A stretch of DNA of 64,000 bases from JAXLXE01 sp046328115. GTDB taxonomy: Bacteria > Chloroflexota > UBA6077 > JACCZL01. Below the pieces are notes generated by a model, which saw nothing but the letters and a program-made list of their open reading frames with translations, was not told the origin of the DNA and made no database searches. Of this stretch, positions 53,538-62,199 are shown piece after piece. The position numbers were made by a program, and so were the translations under genes. Location of the stretch: NCBI GenBank assembly GCA_046328115.1, contig JAXLXE010000001.1, positions 1,674,001 through 1,738,000 of the forward strand. Direction: 5' to 3'. Every line of letters begins with the position of its first letter. Position 1 is the stretch's first letter.

Positions 53538-53745
53538 CCCCACTGAGAAGGCGGGCTCGCTGAGCCGCCTCAATCCAACTCAATAACTGGATACCGGAAC
53601 CAGAAACCGGAGCCAGAAACCGGAACCAGCGACTGGAATCAGCTAAAGCGCATCGCGGGCGGTTGCCCGCGATCGTCACGAACGCAGGGCGCTGACCCCC
53701 AATACGCCAGACCCACACAAGCGCAACGCCAACTTAGGAGTCACG
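53538..53745 (+). other. atpH-atpA spacer with short repeats
   Basis: Unusually long for this operon. Contains three imperfect AACCGGAACCAGA repeats (about 53591-53630), a GGCGG-GCTC hairpin near 53552, and the hairpin at 53652-53673. It ends with AGGAG before the atpA ATG. Confidence 0.6.
53652..53673 (+). promoter_or_regulatory. Hairpin in the atpH-atpA spacer
   Basis: A perfect 9-bp stem ATCGCGGGC/GCCCGCGAT with a GGTT loop and no T-tract. It could be an mRNA processing or stabilising element between the Fo and F1 halves. Confidence 0.5.
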
Positions 53746-55260
53746 ATGGCGATCGACATAGCCAGAATTCTGAGACAGCAGATCAGCGGTGAGGACCTGT
53801 CGGCCGCGAGTGAGAACGTTGGCGAGGTCATTGAGGTAGGCGACGGCATTGCCCGCGTGTACGGCCTCTCGGAGGCCGCCTCCGGCGAGATGCTGGAGTT
53901 TGAGCTCTCCAATGGCCAGGGCTCCGTCACGGGCCTGGCGCTGAACCTGGAGGAGCAGACAGTGGGCGCCGTGCTCCTGGGCCCCTACACGGAGATCCAG
54001 GAGGGCGACCGCGTGCGGCGGACGGGCCGCATTGCCGAGGTCCCCGTTGGCGATGGCCTGATTGGCCGCGTGGTGGACGTGCTGGGCCAGCCGCTGGACG
54101 GCAAGGGCCCGATCAACACGGGCAAGACCCGCCCGGTGGAGCGCATCGCCCCCGGCGTGATCCGGCGCCAGCCGGTGAAGACCCCGGTGCAGACGGGCAT
54201 CAAGTCCATCGATGCCATGATCCCGATTGGCCGCGGCCAGCGCGAGCTGATCATTGGCGACCGCCAGACGGGCAAGACCACCATCGCCCTGGACACGATC
54301 ATCAACCAGAAGGGCGGCGACCTGGTCTGCATCTACGTGGCCATCGGCCAGAAGGAATCCAGCGTTGCCCAGACCGTGGCCACGCTGGAGGAGTTCGGCG
54401 CGATGGAGCACACCATTGTGGTCTCCGCCAGCGCCTCCACCCCCGCCCCGATGAAGTACCTGGCCCCGTTTGCCGGCTGCGCCATGGGCGAAGAGATCAT
54501 GGAGAGCGGCCGCGACGCGCTCATCGTGTTCGACGACCTCTCCAAGCACGCCGCGGCCTACCGCGAGATGTCGCTGCTCCTCCGCCGGCCAGCCGGTCGC
54601 GAGGCCTACCCCGGCGACGTCTTCTACCTGCACTCCCGCCTGCTGGAGCGCGCCGCCCGCATGAGCGATAAGTACGGCGGCGGCTCGCTGACGGCGCTGC
54701 CGGTCATCGAGACGCAGGCGAACGACGTGTCCGCCTACATCCCGACCAACGTGATCTCCATCACGGACGGCCAGATCTACCTGGAGGGCGACCTGTTCTA
54801 CGCGGGTATCCGGCCCGCCGTGAACGTGGGTATCTCGGTCTCCCGCGTGGGTGGCTCCGCACAGACCCGAGCGATGCGCTCGGTGGCTGGCCGCCTCAAG
54901 ATTGAGATGGCGCAGTTCCGCTCGCTCGCGGCCTTTGCGCAGTTCGCCTCTGACCTGGATCCGGCCACGCGACGCCAGCTCGAGCGCGGCATGCGGTTGC
55001 AGGAGGTGCTCAAGCAGCCCCAGTACCAGCCGGTCCCCCTGGCCAAGCAGGTGGCCGTCATCTGGGCCGCCACGAACGGCCACCTGGACGAGGTCCCGGT
55101 GGTGCAGTGTCAGCGCTGGGAGGCGGAGTTCGGCCGGTTCCTGGACAGCAACTACGGCCAGCTTCTAGAAGTCATCGGTCGCGACAAGGTCCTCTCGGAC
55201 GAGAGCGCCAAGACGCTTGCTGACGCGACCGAGGCCTTCAAGAAGATGTTCAACGCGTAG
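53746..55260 (+). CDS. atpA: ATP synthase subunit alpha
   Basis: A 504-aa protein of standard length. The non-catalytic nucleotide site P-loop is GDRQTGKTT (about 170-178), with MIPIGRGQRELIIGD before it. YVAIGQKES and the arginine-finger region ISVSRVGGSAQ (about 363-373) are present. Forms the F1 hexamer with beta. AGGAG lies 6 nt before the ATG. Only 6 bp separate it from atpG. Confidence 0.97.
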   Translation: MAIDIARILRQQISGEDLSAASENVGEVIEVGDGIARVYGLSEAASGEMLEFELSNGQGSVTGLALNLEEQTVGAVLLGPYTEIQEGDRVRRTGRIAEVPVGDGLIGRVVDVLGQPLDGKGPINTGKTRPVERIAPGVIRRQPVKTPVQTGIKSIDAMIPIGRGQRELIIGDRQTGKTTIALDTIINQKGGDLVCIYVAIGQKESSVAQTVATLEEFGAMEHTIVVSASASTPAPMKYLAPFAGCAMGEEIMESGRDALIVFDDLSKHAAAYREMSLLLRRPAGREAYPGDVFYLHSRLLERAARMSDKYGGGSLTALPVIETQANDVSAYIPTNVISITDGQIYLEGDLFYAGIRPAVNVGISVSRVGGSAQTRAMRSVAGRLKIEMAQFRSLAAFAQFASDLDPATRRQLERGMRLQEVLKQPQYQPVPLAKQVAVIWAATNGHLDEVPVVQCQRWEAEFGRFLDSNYGQLLEVIGRDKVLSDESAKTLADATEAFKKMFNA

Positions 55261-55266
55261 GGCAGA

Positions 55267-56169
55267 ATGGCGAGCTTACGCGATATCAGGCGCCGAATCC
55301 GCGGGATTCGGAGCACCGCCCAGATTACCAAGGCCATGGAGCTGGTGGCCGCCTCGCGCATGCGGCGCGCCCAGCAGCGCGTCCTCTCCGCCCGTCCGTA
55401 CTCGGATGCCATGCGCACGTTCATGAGCCAGCTTGGCGCGGCCGGCAGCGGAGACGCGCAGCATCCGTTGCTCGTCCAGCGGCCGGTGGACACGGCCGGC
55501 ATCCTGGTGATGACCTCAGACCGCGGCCTCTGCGGCGCGCTGAACGCCAACGTCCTCCGACGCTCCAACCAGCTCCTGGTGCAGGAGACCACCGAGGAGC
55601 GCCACGACGTTGAGCTGATCACGGTGGGCCGCAAGGGTCAGGACTTCATGGCTCGCTACGTGGCCGGCAAGGGCAAGAAGCTGCTGGGCACGTTCACCCA
55701 GCTCGGCGATCGCCCGGACTACGACGCCATCATCCCCATTGCCCGCGTGGTGATGGACAGCTACCTGGCTGGCGTGATGGACGTGTGCTACATCGTCTAC
55801 CCCAAGTTCGTGTCCACGCTGGTCCAGCGGCCGGAGGTGATCAAGCTCCTGCCCATCGAGCCAGCGGCTGACGGCTCTGGGGCCGGCGGCGGCAGGCCGG
55901 TGGACTACATCTACGAGCCCAACCCGGACGCGATCCTGGAGACACTGCTCCCGCGATACGTAGAGGTCCAGATTTTCCAGGCCATCATTGAGACGATCGC
56001 CAGCGAGCAGAGCGCCCGCATGGTGGCGATGCGCAACGCGAACGAGAACGCCAAGGACCTGATCAACAACCTGACGCTGACCTACAACAAGGCGCGCCAG
56101 GCCAGCATCACCACCGAGGTGCTCGAGATCGCGGCGGCGGCCGAGTTCATGGCCCAGCAGTCCCGCTAG
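55267..56169 (+). CDS. atpG: ATP synthase subunit gamma
   Basis: A 300-aa central-stalk subunit. N-terminal LRDIRRRIRGIRSTAQITKAME (in parts) and C-terminal NNLTLTYNKARQASITTEVLEIAA-type segments form the antiparallel coiled coil, and SDRGLCGALNANV (about 78-90) is diagnostic. It couples c-ring rotation to catalysis. The 91-bp gap to atpD is somewhat long. Confidence 0.96.
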   Translation: MASLRDIRRRIRGIRSTAQITKAMELVAASRMRRAQQRVLSARPYSDAMRTFMSQLGAAGSGDAQHPLLVQRPVDTAGILVMTSDRGLCGALNANVLRRSNQLLVQETTEERHDVELITVGRKGQDFMARYVAGKGKKLLGTFTQLGDRPDYDAIIPIARVVMDSYLAGVMDVCYIVYPKFVSTLVQRPEVIKLLPIEPAADGSGAGGGRPVDYIYEPNPDAILETLLPRYVEVQIFQAIIETIASEQSARMVAMRNANENAKDLINNLTLTYNKARQASITTEVLEIAAAAEFMAQQSR

Positions 56170-56260
56170 GTCGAATCGCCAGGCAACACAGTCGCCCGGT
56201 ACCGGGCACGCACACGAGAGTCCGGCGGCTGCCGGGCAGGCACTGAAGAGGAGCGCGCTA

Positions 56261-57661
56261 GTGGCAAGCGGAAAGGTTATCCAGATCATCGGTCCGGTGA
56301 TCGACGTGGAGTTCCCACCCGAGCAGCTACCAGATATCTACAACGCGGTGGAGATCCCCGCCCCGGACCCCACGGTGGCTGACAAGCTGGTGGCCGAGGT
56401 CCAGCAGCACCTGGGCAACAACTGGGTGCGCTGCGTGGCCATGGGCTCGACCGACGGCCTCAGCCGCGGCACCGAGGCGGTGGACACCGGCTCACCTATC
56501 AGGGTGCCCGTGGGGCTCCCCACCCTGGGCCGCATCTTCAACGTGCTGGGCCAGCCCATCGACGAGGCGGGCCCGGTGGTGGCAGACACCTACTACCCCA
56601 TCCACCGGCCGGCGCCTTCGCTGGAGGACCAGAGCACCGCGCCTGAGATCTTCGAGACCGGCATCAAGGTCATTGACCTGATCGCCCCCTTCCGCAAGGG
56701 CGGCAAGATTGGCGTGTTCGGCGGCGCCGGCGTGGGCAAGACCGTCATCATCATGGAGCTGATCAACAACGTCGCCAAGCAGCACGGCGGTCGTTCAGTG
56801 TTCGCCGGCGTGGGCGAGCGCTCCCGCGAGGGGAATGACCTCTGGCTGGAGATGACCGAGTCTGGCGTTATGGACAAGACCACCATGGTCTTCGGCCAGA
56901 TGAACGAGCCCCCCGGGGCGCGCCAGCGAGTGGGCCTGACCGGCGTCACCATGGCGGAGTACTTCCGCGACCAGGGCGACGACGTCCTCCTGTTCATCGA
57001 CAACATCTTCCGCTTCACCCAGGCCGGCTCCGAAGTGTCCGCCCTCCTGGGCCGCATGCCCTCCGCCGTGGGGTACCAGCCTACCCTCCTCACCGAGGTG
57101 GGCCAGCTCCAGGAGCGCATCACCTCCACCAAGAAGGGCTCCATCACGTCGCTCCAGGCCATCTACGTGCCCGCCGACGACATCACGGACCCCGCTCCCG
57201 CCTCCGTGTTCGCCCACCTGGACTCCACCATCAACCTGGAGCGCGAGCTGGCGGCGCAGGCCCTGTTCCCCGCCATCGATCCGCTGGCGTCGACGTCACG
57301 CGTGCTCGATCCGCGCGTGGCTGGCGAGGAGCACTACAACGTGGCCCGCGAGGTCCAGCGGGTGCTCCAGCGCTACAAGGACCTGCAGGACATCATTGCC
57401 ATCCTGGGTGTGGACGAGCTCTCAGAAGAGGACCGCCTCATCGTGGGGCGCGCCCGCCGCATCCAGCGCTTCCTGACCCAGCCCATGTTCGTGGCAGAGG
57501 CGTTCACGGGCACGCCGGGCAAGTACGTGAAGATCTCTGACACGGTCCGCGGCTTCCGCGAGATCCTGGACGGCAAGCACGACGAGCTTCCGGAGCAGGC
57601 CTTCTACATGGTGGGCGGCATCGAGGAAGTGGCGGAGCAGGCCGCCCGGCTCAACGCGTAA
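56261..57661 (+). CDS. atpD: ATP synthase subunit beta
   Basis: A 466-aa catalytic subunit with P-loop GGAGVGKT (about 151-158), catalytic Glu in GERSREGNDL (about 187-196), and DDVLLFIDNIFRFTQAGSEVSALLGR (in parts). GTG start preceded by GAGGAG. It is the last gene of the operon; atpC (epsilon), which normally follows, is missing, and a strong terminator comes 22 bp after the stop. Confidence 0.97.
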   Translation: MASGKVIQIIGPVIDVEFPPEQLPDIYNAVEIPAPDPTVADKLVAEVQQHLGNNWVRCVAMGSTDGLSRGTEAVDTGSPIRVPVGLPTLGRIFNVLGQPIDEAGPVVADTYYPIHRPAPSLEDQSTAPEIFETGIKVIDLIAPFRKGGKIGVFGGAGVGKTVIIMELINNVAKQHGGRSVFAGVGERSREGNDLWLEMTESGVMDKTTMVFGQMNEPPGARQRVGLTGVTMAEYFRDQGDDVLLFIDNIFRFTQAGSEVSALLGRMPSAVGYQPTLLTEVGQLQERITSTKKGSITSLQAIYVPADDITDPAPASVFAHLDSTINLERELAAQALFPAIDPLASTSRVLDPRVAGEEHYNVAREVQRVLQRYKDLQDIIAILGVDELSEEDRLIVGRARRIQRFLTQPMFVAEAFTGTPGKYVKISDTVRGFREILDGKHDELPEQAFYMVGGIEEVAEQAARLNA

Positions 57662-57682
57662 CCACCGGCAACGTCTCAACGC

Positions 57683-57715
57683 AGGAGGGCGGTACCCAGT
57701 GGGTACCGCCCTCCT
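57683..57715 (+). terminator. ATP synthase operon terminator
   Basis: A perfect 15-bp stem (AGGAGGGCGGTACCC and complement) with a 3-nt loop, followed by the weakly T-rich CTTCGTTTCC. It starts 22 bp after the atpD stop. Confidence 0.75.
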
Positions 57716-57810
57716 CTTCGTTTCCAGTGGAGCGCATCGGCTCCGGCCCGCGCTCCGTCGGCTGGCGATCGTGCCGGCGGGTAGTCGGCCACACGCTCTT
57801 GTGACGAGAG

Positions 57811-57835
57811 GCCAGCGGGACGCTGGCGGTCCCAG
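57811..57835. repeat. GCCAGCG-hairpin element, copy 7
   Basis: GCCAGCGGGACGCTGGC then GGTCCCAG and GCGACGGGCTTCGGCGGG, in the spacer between atpD and the next minus-strand gene. It matches the copies at 30.6, 47.8-48.2 and 50.7-50.9 kb. Confidence 0.8.
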
Positions 57836-57869
57836 GCGACGGGCTTCGGCGGGTCTCGGTGGGGGCTGG

Positions 57870-58280
57870 TCAGGAGCGGCCGCGGCGTTCGTTCAGCGCG
57901 GCGAGGAATGCAGGCGGATCATCCAGGCTGATGGCCAGCCGCCGCACGGGGACCGAGAAGCCAAAGAACTGCCCGCGTGCCTCCGGCTCGATCACCAGCT
58001 CCACCATGCCGCGCGGCGAGCCGTTCACCGCCCAACTACCCTGAAAATCGGTGTGGATGCCGATGGCGGTCCACAGGTCCCCCATGGGCCGGGCCACCGC
58101 GATGCTGGACAGTGGCACGCGCGCGAAGAACGCGAAGACCCCCATGCGTACCTCCAGCGCATCATCAGACAGATCCACCCAGCTATTGGAGGGCCACATA
58201 CCCAGCGGCGCCGCCAGCGGGACCATCAGCGGCGCGAATCGGAGTTGAAACCGCGTGGCGGATTGAGACATCTGAGCCAT
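57870..58280 (-). CDS. Conserved hypothetical protein, 136 aa
   Basis: A 136-aa protein I cannot assign. It is beta-rich, with aromatic and proline-containing strands (FAPLMVPLAAPLGMWPSNSWVDL in parts, ALEVRMGVFAFFARVPL, FQGSWAVNGSPRGMVEL, EARGQFFGFSVPVRRLAISL), and has no signal peptide or clear membrane helix. The pattern of G-x-F-x-x-x-xPVRRLAIS resembles small uncharacterised actinobacterial and Chloroflexota proteins. GAGGT lies 6 nt before ATG 58280. It may share a transcript with the minus-strand genes upstream (58409 onward). Confidence 0.65.
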   Translation of the reverse strand: MAQMSQSATRFQLRFAPLMVPLAAPLGMWPSNSWVDLSDDALEVRMGVFAFFARVPLSSIAVARPMGDLWTAIGIHTDFQGSWAVNGSPRGMVELVIEPEARGQFFGFSVPVRRLAISLDDPPAFLAALNERRGRS

Positions 58281-58408
58281 CCTTCTACCTCGCTGATGCC
58301 ACTCTCATAGCATTCTCTCTTCTCTTATCAGGACGTGACGACGCGGTCCGCGGTTCCGCCAGGGTCGCGGGCACTTGAAGGGCAGTGGACGGCGCGGCGT
58401 CCGGTGCT

Positions 58409-58843
58409 CTAGCCAGCGAGCGTGGGATCCAACTGGCCGAGGAACTCCGTGATCCGGCCGACCTCCGCGTCTTCACCGATGACAGCAGCCATGCGGCGAA
58501 GGCCAAGCAGACAGCGGAGGAACCCCTGGTTTGGCTGGTGCGACCAGGGAACGCGACCGGCCCCGCGCCAGCCGTTTGCCCGCAGGCGGTCCAGTCCGCG
58601 GTGATAGCCGACGCGAAAGTACGCGTAGGCCTCTATAGGCACGCCCCGCCGCTCCGCGGCCTCGCCCAGCGCTGCCCAGCCGGACACGAACGCCGGCGCT
58701 GATGCCACCACCGTGCGCTGCCGTGCCTCCGTATCGGCGGCGGCCAGCGCATCTGCCAGCGCGCTGTCATCCGCCGGCAGCAGCGTGACGGGCACGCCCG
58801 GCTCACCGCCCAGCAGCGCGTCGCTCGAGATCAGCTCAGCCAT
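58409..58843 (-). CDS. DUF3151 family protein
   Basis: A 144-aa protein. The central GLDRLRANGWRGAGRVPWSHQPNQGFLR (in parts: RANGWRG, VPWSHQPNQGFLR) and YAYFRVGYHRGLD match the DUF3151 family, best known from Actinobacteria. All-helical TPR-like character (ASAPAFVSGWAALGEAAE). Function unknown. ATG start with GGAG about 7 nt upstream. It lies 22 bp downstream of the shikimate dehydrogenase gene on the same strand. Confidence 0.72.
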   Translation of the reverse strand: MAELISSDALLGGEPGVPVTLLPADDSALADALAAADTEARQRTVVASAPAFVSGWAALGEAAERRGVPIEAYAYFRVGYHRGLDRLRANGWRGAGRVPWSHQPNQGFLRCLLGLRRMAAVIGEDAEVGRITEFLGQLDPTLAG

Positions 58844-58865
58844 GGTGTCTCCTTCAGGCAGCCCC

Positions 58866-59972
58866 TCAGGCCTGCAGCATGGCGCGGGTCACCATGTGGC
58901 GACTGAGCGCCACATCTCGACCCGTCTCCGCCAACTGGTCCCGCACGATGAAGTCGCAGAACGCCGCCGCTGCCTGGTAGTCGATCATGGTTCGCCCATT
59001 CAGTATCGGATGCCCGGCCCACTTGGCGTGCTTCAGCATCATGGTCTCAGTGGGCGAATACACCAGATCGAAGAATCGTGTGGAGACGGCCGCCCCCTGG
59101 ACAAATCGCATGGAGAGATCGTGATTGATCCGAATGTCCGGCACCGCGGCGGCAAACCAGCGCCGCAGAATATCGCGCTCCGACTCCACCGGCGAGGCCT
59201 CCACGGACGGAGGGTTGGCCGGCCCGAGCGCTGAGTACGGCTCCATCATGGTGACCTTCTTCGCCCCGACGGACGTCAGGCCGGACTGGCCGCGGGTGGA
59301 GGTGTTGACGATCAGATCGATGCCCGGCGCCAGCGTGGGCGCATCCACCTCGTCCAGTCCCTGGGTGTTGGCGTACCGTGCCGTCACTTCCAATCCCAGG
59401 GCCAGCGCCGTCTCCGCCGTGCGGTTGGCGATGAAGAGCCGTCCCTTGGGGCCAATCGCCTCCGCGATCGCGTAGGCCACCGCGCGGCCAGAGCCGCCCG
59501 CGCCGATCATGAGCACGCTCGCGCGATCCAGCGTGGACACCAACCCGGCGCTTGACCCTGCTCCGGTGAGGCTATCGACCGCTCCACGGCCATCCGTGAT
59601 CGCGCCGATGAGCCGGCCATCGGGCTCGCGGCGCACGGTGTTCACCGCGCCCACCTGCTCCGCGCTGGCATCCAGCTCATCCACCAGCGGGATCACGAGC
59701 TGCTTGTACGGCACCGTCACGTTGCAGCCCAGAAAGCGGGGGTGCCGCCTGATGAGGCGCAACACCTCGGCCACACCCGTCGCGTCCACGTCTATCGGCA
59801 CGTAGTGACCATCGATGCCGGTGGCCCGGAAGGCCGCGTTCCACACCAAGGGGCTGCGGGAGTAGGTGGACGGATGCTCGCCGATCAGGCCGGCGATGAA
59901 CGATTTGCCGCTCGGCGCATCTGGGAGGTCATTGGTGACGACTGACTGCAGATCAGCCAGGATGGGATTCAC
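58866..59972 (-). CDS. aroE: Shikimate/quinate 5-dehydrogenase
   Basis: A 368-aa protein with the shikimate-binding motif YSRSP (37-41), catalytic Lys90 in NVTVPYK and Asp127 in TDGRGAVDSL, followed by a Rossmann NADP site (MIGAGGSGRAVA). Typical AroE is about 270 aa; here there are roughly 70 extra residues, including the region 240-300 and the C-terminal helix, so it may be a quinate/shikimate-type or divergent paralogue. Its ATG overlaps the stop of the upstream glycosidase-like gene by 4 bp (ATGA), implying translational coupling. Confidence 0.85.
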   Translation of the reverse strand: MNPILADLQSVVTNDLPDAPSGKSFIAGLIGEHPSTYSRSPLVWNAAFRATGIDGHYVPIDVDATGVAEVLRLIRRHPRFLGCNVTVPYKQLVIPLVDELDASAEQVGAVNTVRREPDGRLIGAITDGRGAVDSLTGAGSSAGLVSTLDRASVLMIGAGGSGRAVAYAIAEAIGPKGRLFIANRTAETALALGLEVTARYANTQGLDEVDAPTLAPGIDLIVNTSTRGQSGLTSVGAKKVTMMEPYSALGPANPPSVEASPVESERDILRRWFAAAVPDIRINHDLSMRFVQGAAVSTRFFDLVYSPTETMMLKHAKWAGHPILNGRTMIDYQAAAAFCDFIVRDQLAETGRDVALSRHMVTRAMLQA

Positions 59973-61168
59973 CGGGCGCGGACCGGGTCTTCCTCAGCGG
60001 TCACGCCGAGCCTGGCCGGGCTCGCCATGGACGGAGGCAGCGTTGGCGCCGCCCCACTCGCGCCAGCCTGAGCATTGGCGGACATCGGCACGGCCGGCGC
60101 CACCGCGATCGGGGCGGGCTCTGGCTCCAACACCAGATCGTTACCCTGGATCCGCAGCCATCGCGATCCGCCACTCTTCTTCAGGCGGCGGATCCGCTCG
60201 TACGTGGGCGAGCTCTCACGCAGCGTGCCGTCCCGATTCACGTCAAACATCCAGAACCGGTTTTCCTCAGGATTCCAGAACAGCGGCGTGGCCGCCAGGA
60301 CGCGGCTGTCCGCCTGCCAGGCCTCGAACGCCATCTGGTAGTAGTCTGCCACCTGGCCGGGATCGTCGATGTGGCCCAGACCGGACTCCACGATGATCAC
60401 CGGCAGATCCCGGCCGATGACCTCAAGCTCATGATCGTACGCGCGGAACGTGAAGCGCCGCTTCTCCGCGGACCACCAGAAGTGGTAGGGGTTAGAGGCC
60501 CAGCCGTGGAGCTTCTCGAAGATATTGGAGACCCCGTCACGCATGCCGGCGATGAACTCGAACTCGTCCATGCGGTCGGGCAGGTGCGTGTCGTTGGAGG
60601 CGTCCAGCGCACCGTTGTAGATCACGTAGCGGGGCTCGTCCGCGAAGATATCGATCCAGTGGCTGAGGTAGCGTGCGTACTCCGCGGGCTGGACCTCGCC
60701 GCCCCACTCCCTGCCCAGGTTCGGCTCGTTCCCCACCAGGAGATGACGGGAGGCCGTGGGCCAGCGCACGGAGTCAAAGAAGCGCCGCCAGCGGGCTGGC
60801 TCACCCCAGTCTGGCTTGGCCCAGACCTCGCGGTCCACATCGAACCGGGTGCCCACGCGGATGATCGGTGTCAGGTGCGAGATGGCGCACTGATCCAGGA
60901 ACGCCTGGAAGCGGGCCACGTTGAGCCGCTCGTCCTCGATCATGACGATCGTCACGTAGCCCCAATCGCCGCCTGAGGCGTTCACCAGGTCGCCCACGGC
61001 TTTCACGTAGAACGGATCGAACCACCTGACCAGGTTGATCCCAACGGGATTGTTGGCTGGCCGGGGCGCGGGCTCACGCGCGAAAGCAGGCAGCGGAGCG
61101 ACCATGCTCAGCAAGGCGGCCAGGGCCAGGGCTCGGAAGGCGCTCACCAGGGCGCAAGGCTTCAGCAT
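59969..61168 (-). CDS. Secreted glycoside-hydrolase-like protein (TIM-barrel)
   Basis: A 399-aa protein with a Sec signal peptide (hydrophobic 8-28, AFA cleavage site near residue 30). The fold pattern is of a clan-A glycosidase: candidate acid/base Glu148 at the end of a strand in LLVGNEPNLG, and candidate nucleophile Glu261 in VIIVESGLGH, both at typical positions. The C-terminal 60 residues are Ala/Pro-rich and probably a linker or tail. The substrate is unknown. It is divergent from dapB and overlaps aroE downstream. Confidence 0.68.
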   Translation of the reverse strand: MLKPCALVSAFRALALAALLSMVAPLPAFAREPAPRPANNPVGINLVRWFDPFYVKAVGDLVNASGGDWGYVTIVMIEDERLNVARFQAFLDQCAISHLTPIIRVGTRFDVDREVWAKPDWGEPARWRRFFDSVRWPTASRHLLVGNEPNLGREWGGEVQPAEYARYLSHWIDIFADEPRYVIYNGALDASNDTHLPDRMDEFEFIAGMRDGVSNIFEKLHGWASNPYHFWWSAEKRRFTFRAYDHELEVIGRDLPVIIVESGLGHIDDPGQVADYYQMAFEAWQADSRVLAATPLFWNPEENRFWMFDVNRDGTLRESSPTYERIRRLKKSGGSRWLRIQGNDLVLEPEPAPIAVAPAVPMSANAQAGASGAAPTLPPSMASPARLGVTAEEDPVRAR

Positions 61169-61251
61169 GACATCGTGGACGCCACATTATTCTAATCGCC
61201 GCCCGAAATAGCAAGAATGGGCGGAAATCGCCTGGGCGGGCGGCGGTTTGC

Positions 61252-61257
61252 TACACT
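61252..61257 (+). promoter_or_regulatory. Candidate -10 element for dapB
   Basis: TACACT 33 nt before the GTG of dapB. No convincing -35 box is present at 17 nt. Confidence 0.3.
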
Positions 61258-61289
61258 GTGCTGCCGCGAATTGCTTAAGGGGTTCACGC

Positions 61290-62081
61290 GTGATCAGGGT
61301 CATCGTGACTGGCGCACTAGGTCGTATGGGCCGTGAGGTCAGTGCCGCCCTGAACGCGGATCCCGAGATCGAGGTGGTTGGCGGGGTCGATCCACGCGCG
61401 TCCGCGGCCGATGCCCCGGCGCCTGGCGTACCCGGGTTGCCGGTGAGCACTGATCTGGCGGCGATGATCGACCAAGTTTCGCCCCAGATCATGGTGGACT
61501 TCACGCACGCGGACGGCGCCATCCAGAACATCCGCACCGCGCTCTCAAAGGGCGTGAGCCCCGTGGTGGGGACCAGCGGCATCACCCCTGCCCAGGTGGC
61601 GGAGACGGAGAAGCTGGCCGCCGCCGCGGGCATCGGTGCGTTGATCGCACCAAACTTCGCCATTGGCGCCAACTTGATGGTGCACTTTGCGCGGATCGCG
61701 GCCAGGTTCATGCCAGCGGCTGAGGTCATAGAGCTTCACCACGATGGCAAGGTGGACGCGCCGTCTGGCACGGCCATGTCCACGGCCGCCGAGATGGTGG
61801 CCGCCCGCGGTGAAGCGTTTTCTGATCCCCCCACCACCAAGTGGAACAGTGAGGGCGCGCGCGGCGCCGTGGAGGGCGGCGTACGCATCCACAGCGTGCG
61901 GCTCCCTGGCCTGGTCGCCCACCAGGAAGTCATCTTTGGCGGCGCCGGCCAGATCCTCACCATCAAGCACGACTCCATCAGCCGAGAGTCCTTCATGCCG
62001 GGCATCATCTACGGCGTGAAGGAGACCTCTAAGCGCAAGGGTCTGGTCTACGGACTGGACCGTCTCATGGGACTGGCGTAA
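61290..62081 (+). CDS. dapB: 4-hydroxy-tetrahydrodipicolinate reductase
   Basis: A 263-aa protein of standard length. It has the N-terminal NAD(P) motif VTGALGRMGRE (6-16), the catalytic segment ELHHDGKVDAPSGTA with the active-site His and Lys, and a C-terminal FGGAGQILTIKHDSISRESF-type region (in parts). It reduces hydroxy-tetrahydrodipicolinate to tetrahydrodipicolinate in the diaminopimelate/lysine pathway. The frame opens at 61248, but AAGGGG 7 nt before GTG 61290 and the family N-terminus set this start. It is followed by asd and dapA. Confidence 0.94.
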   Translation: MIRVIVTGALGRMGREVSAALNADPEIEVVGGVDPRASAADAPAPGVPGLPVSTDLAAMIDQVSPQIMVDFTHADGAIQNIRTALSKGVSPVVGTSGITPAQVAETEKLAAAAGIGALIAPNFAIGANLMVHFARIAARFMPAAEVIELHHDGKVDAPSGTAMSTAAEMVAARGEAFSDPPTTKWNSEGARGAVEGGVRIHSVRLPGLVAHQEVIFGGAGQILTIKHDSISRESFMPGIIYGVKETSKRKGLVYGLDRLMGLA

Positions 62082-62199
62082 GACAAGAGCCCCGCTCTTA
62101 GACGCCGGTGCTGAGCCTGGAGTCGAGAGCGCGAGATCACTCCTCAACAGGCCCCGCCGGCGAAGACGTAGGGCCACAATCCGACAGTAGGAGGACCTC

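Noticed and set aside
58866..58904. Possible Ala/Gly-type start or frameshift near the aroE C-terminus.
   Set aside because: The frame is uninterrupted to the stop, and the extra length is spread through the protein rather than caused by readthrough.
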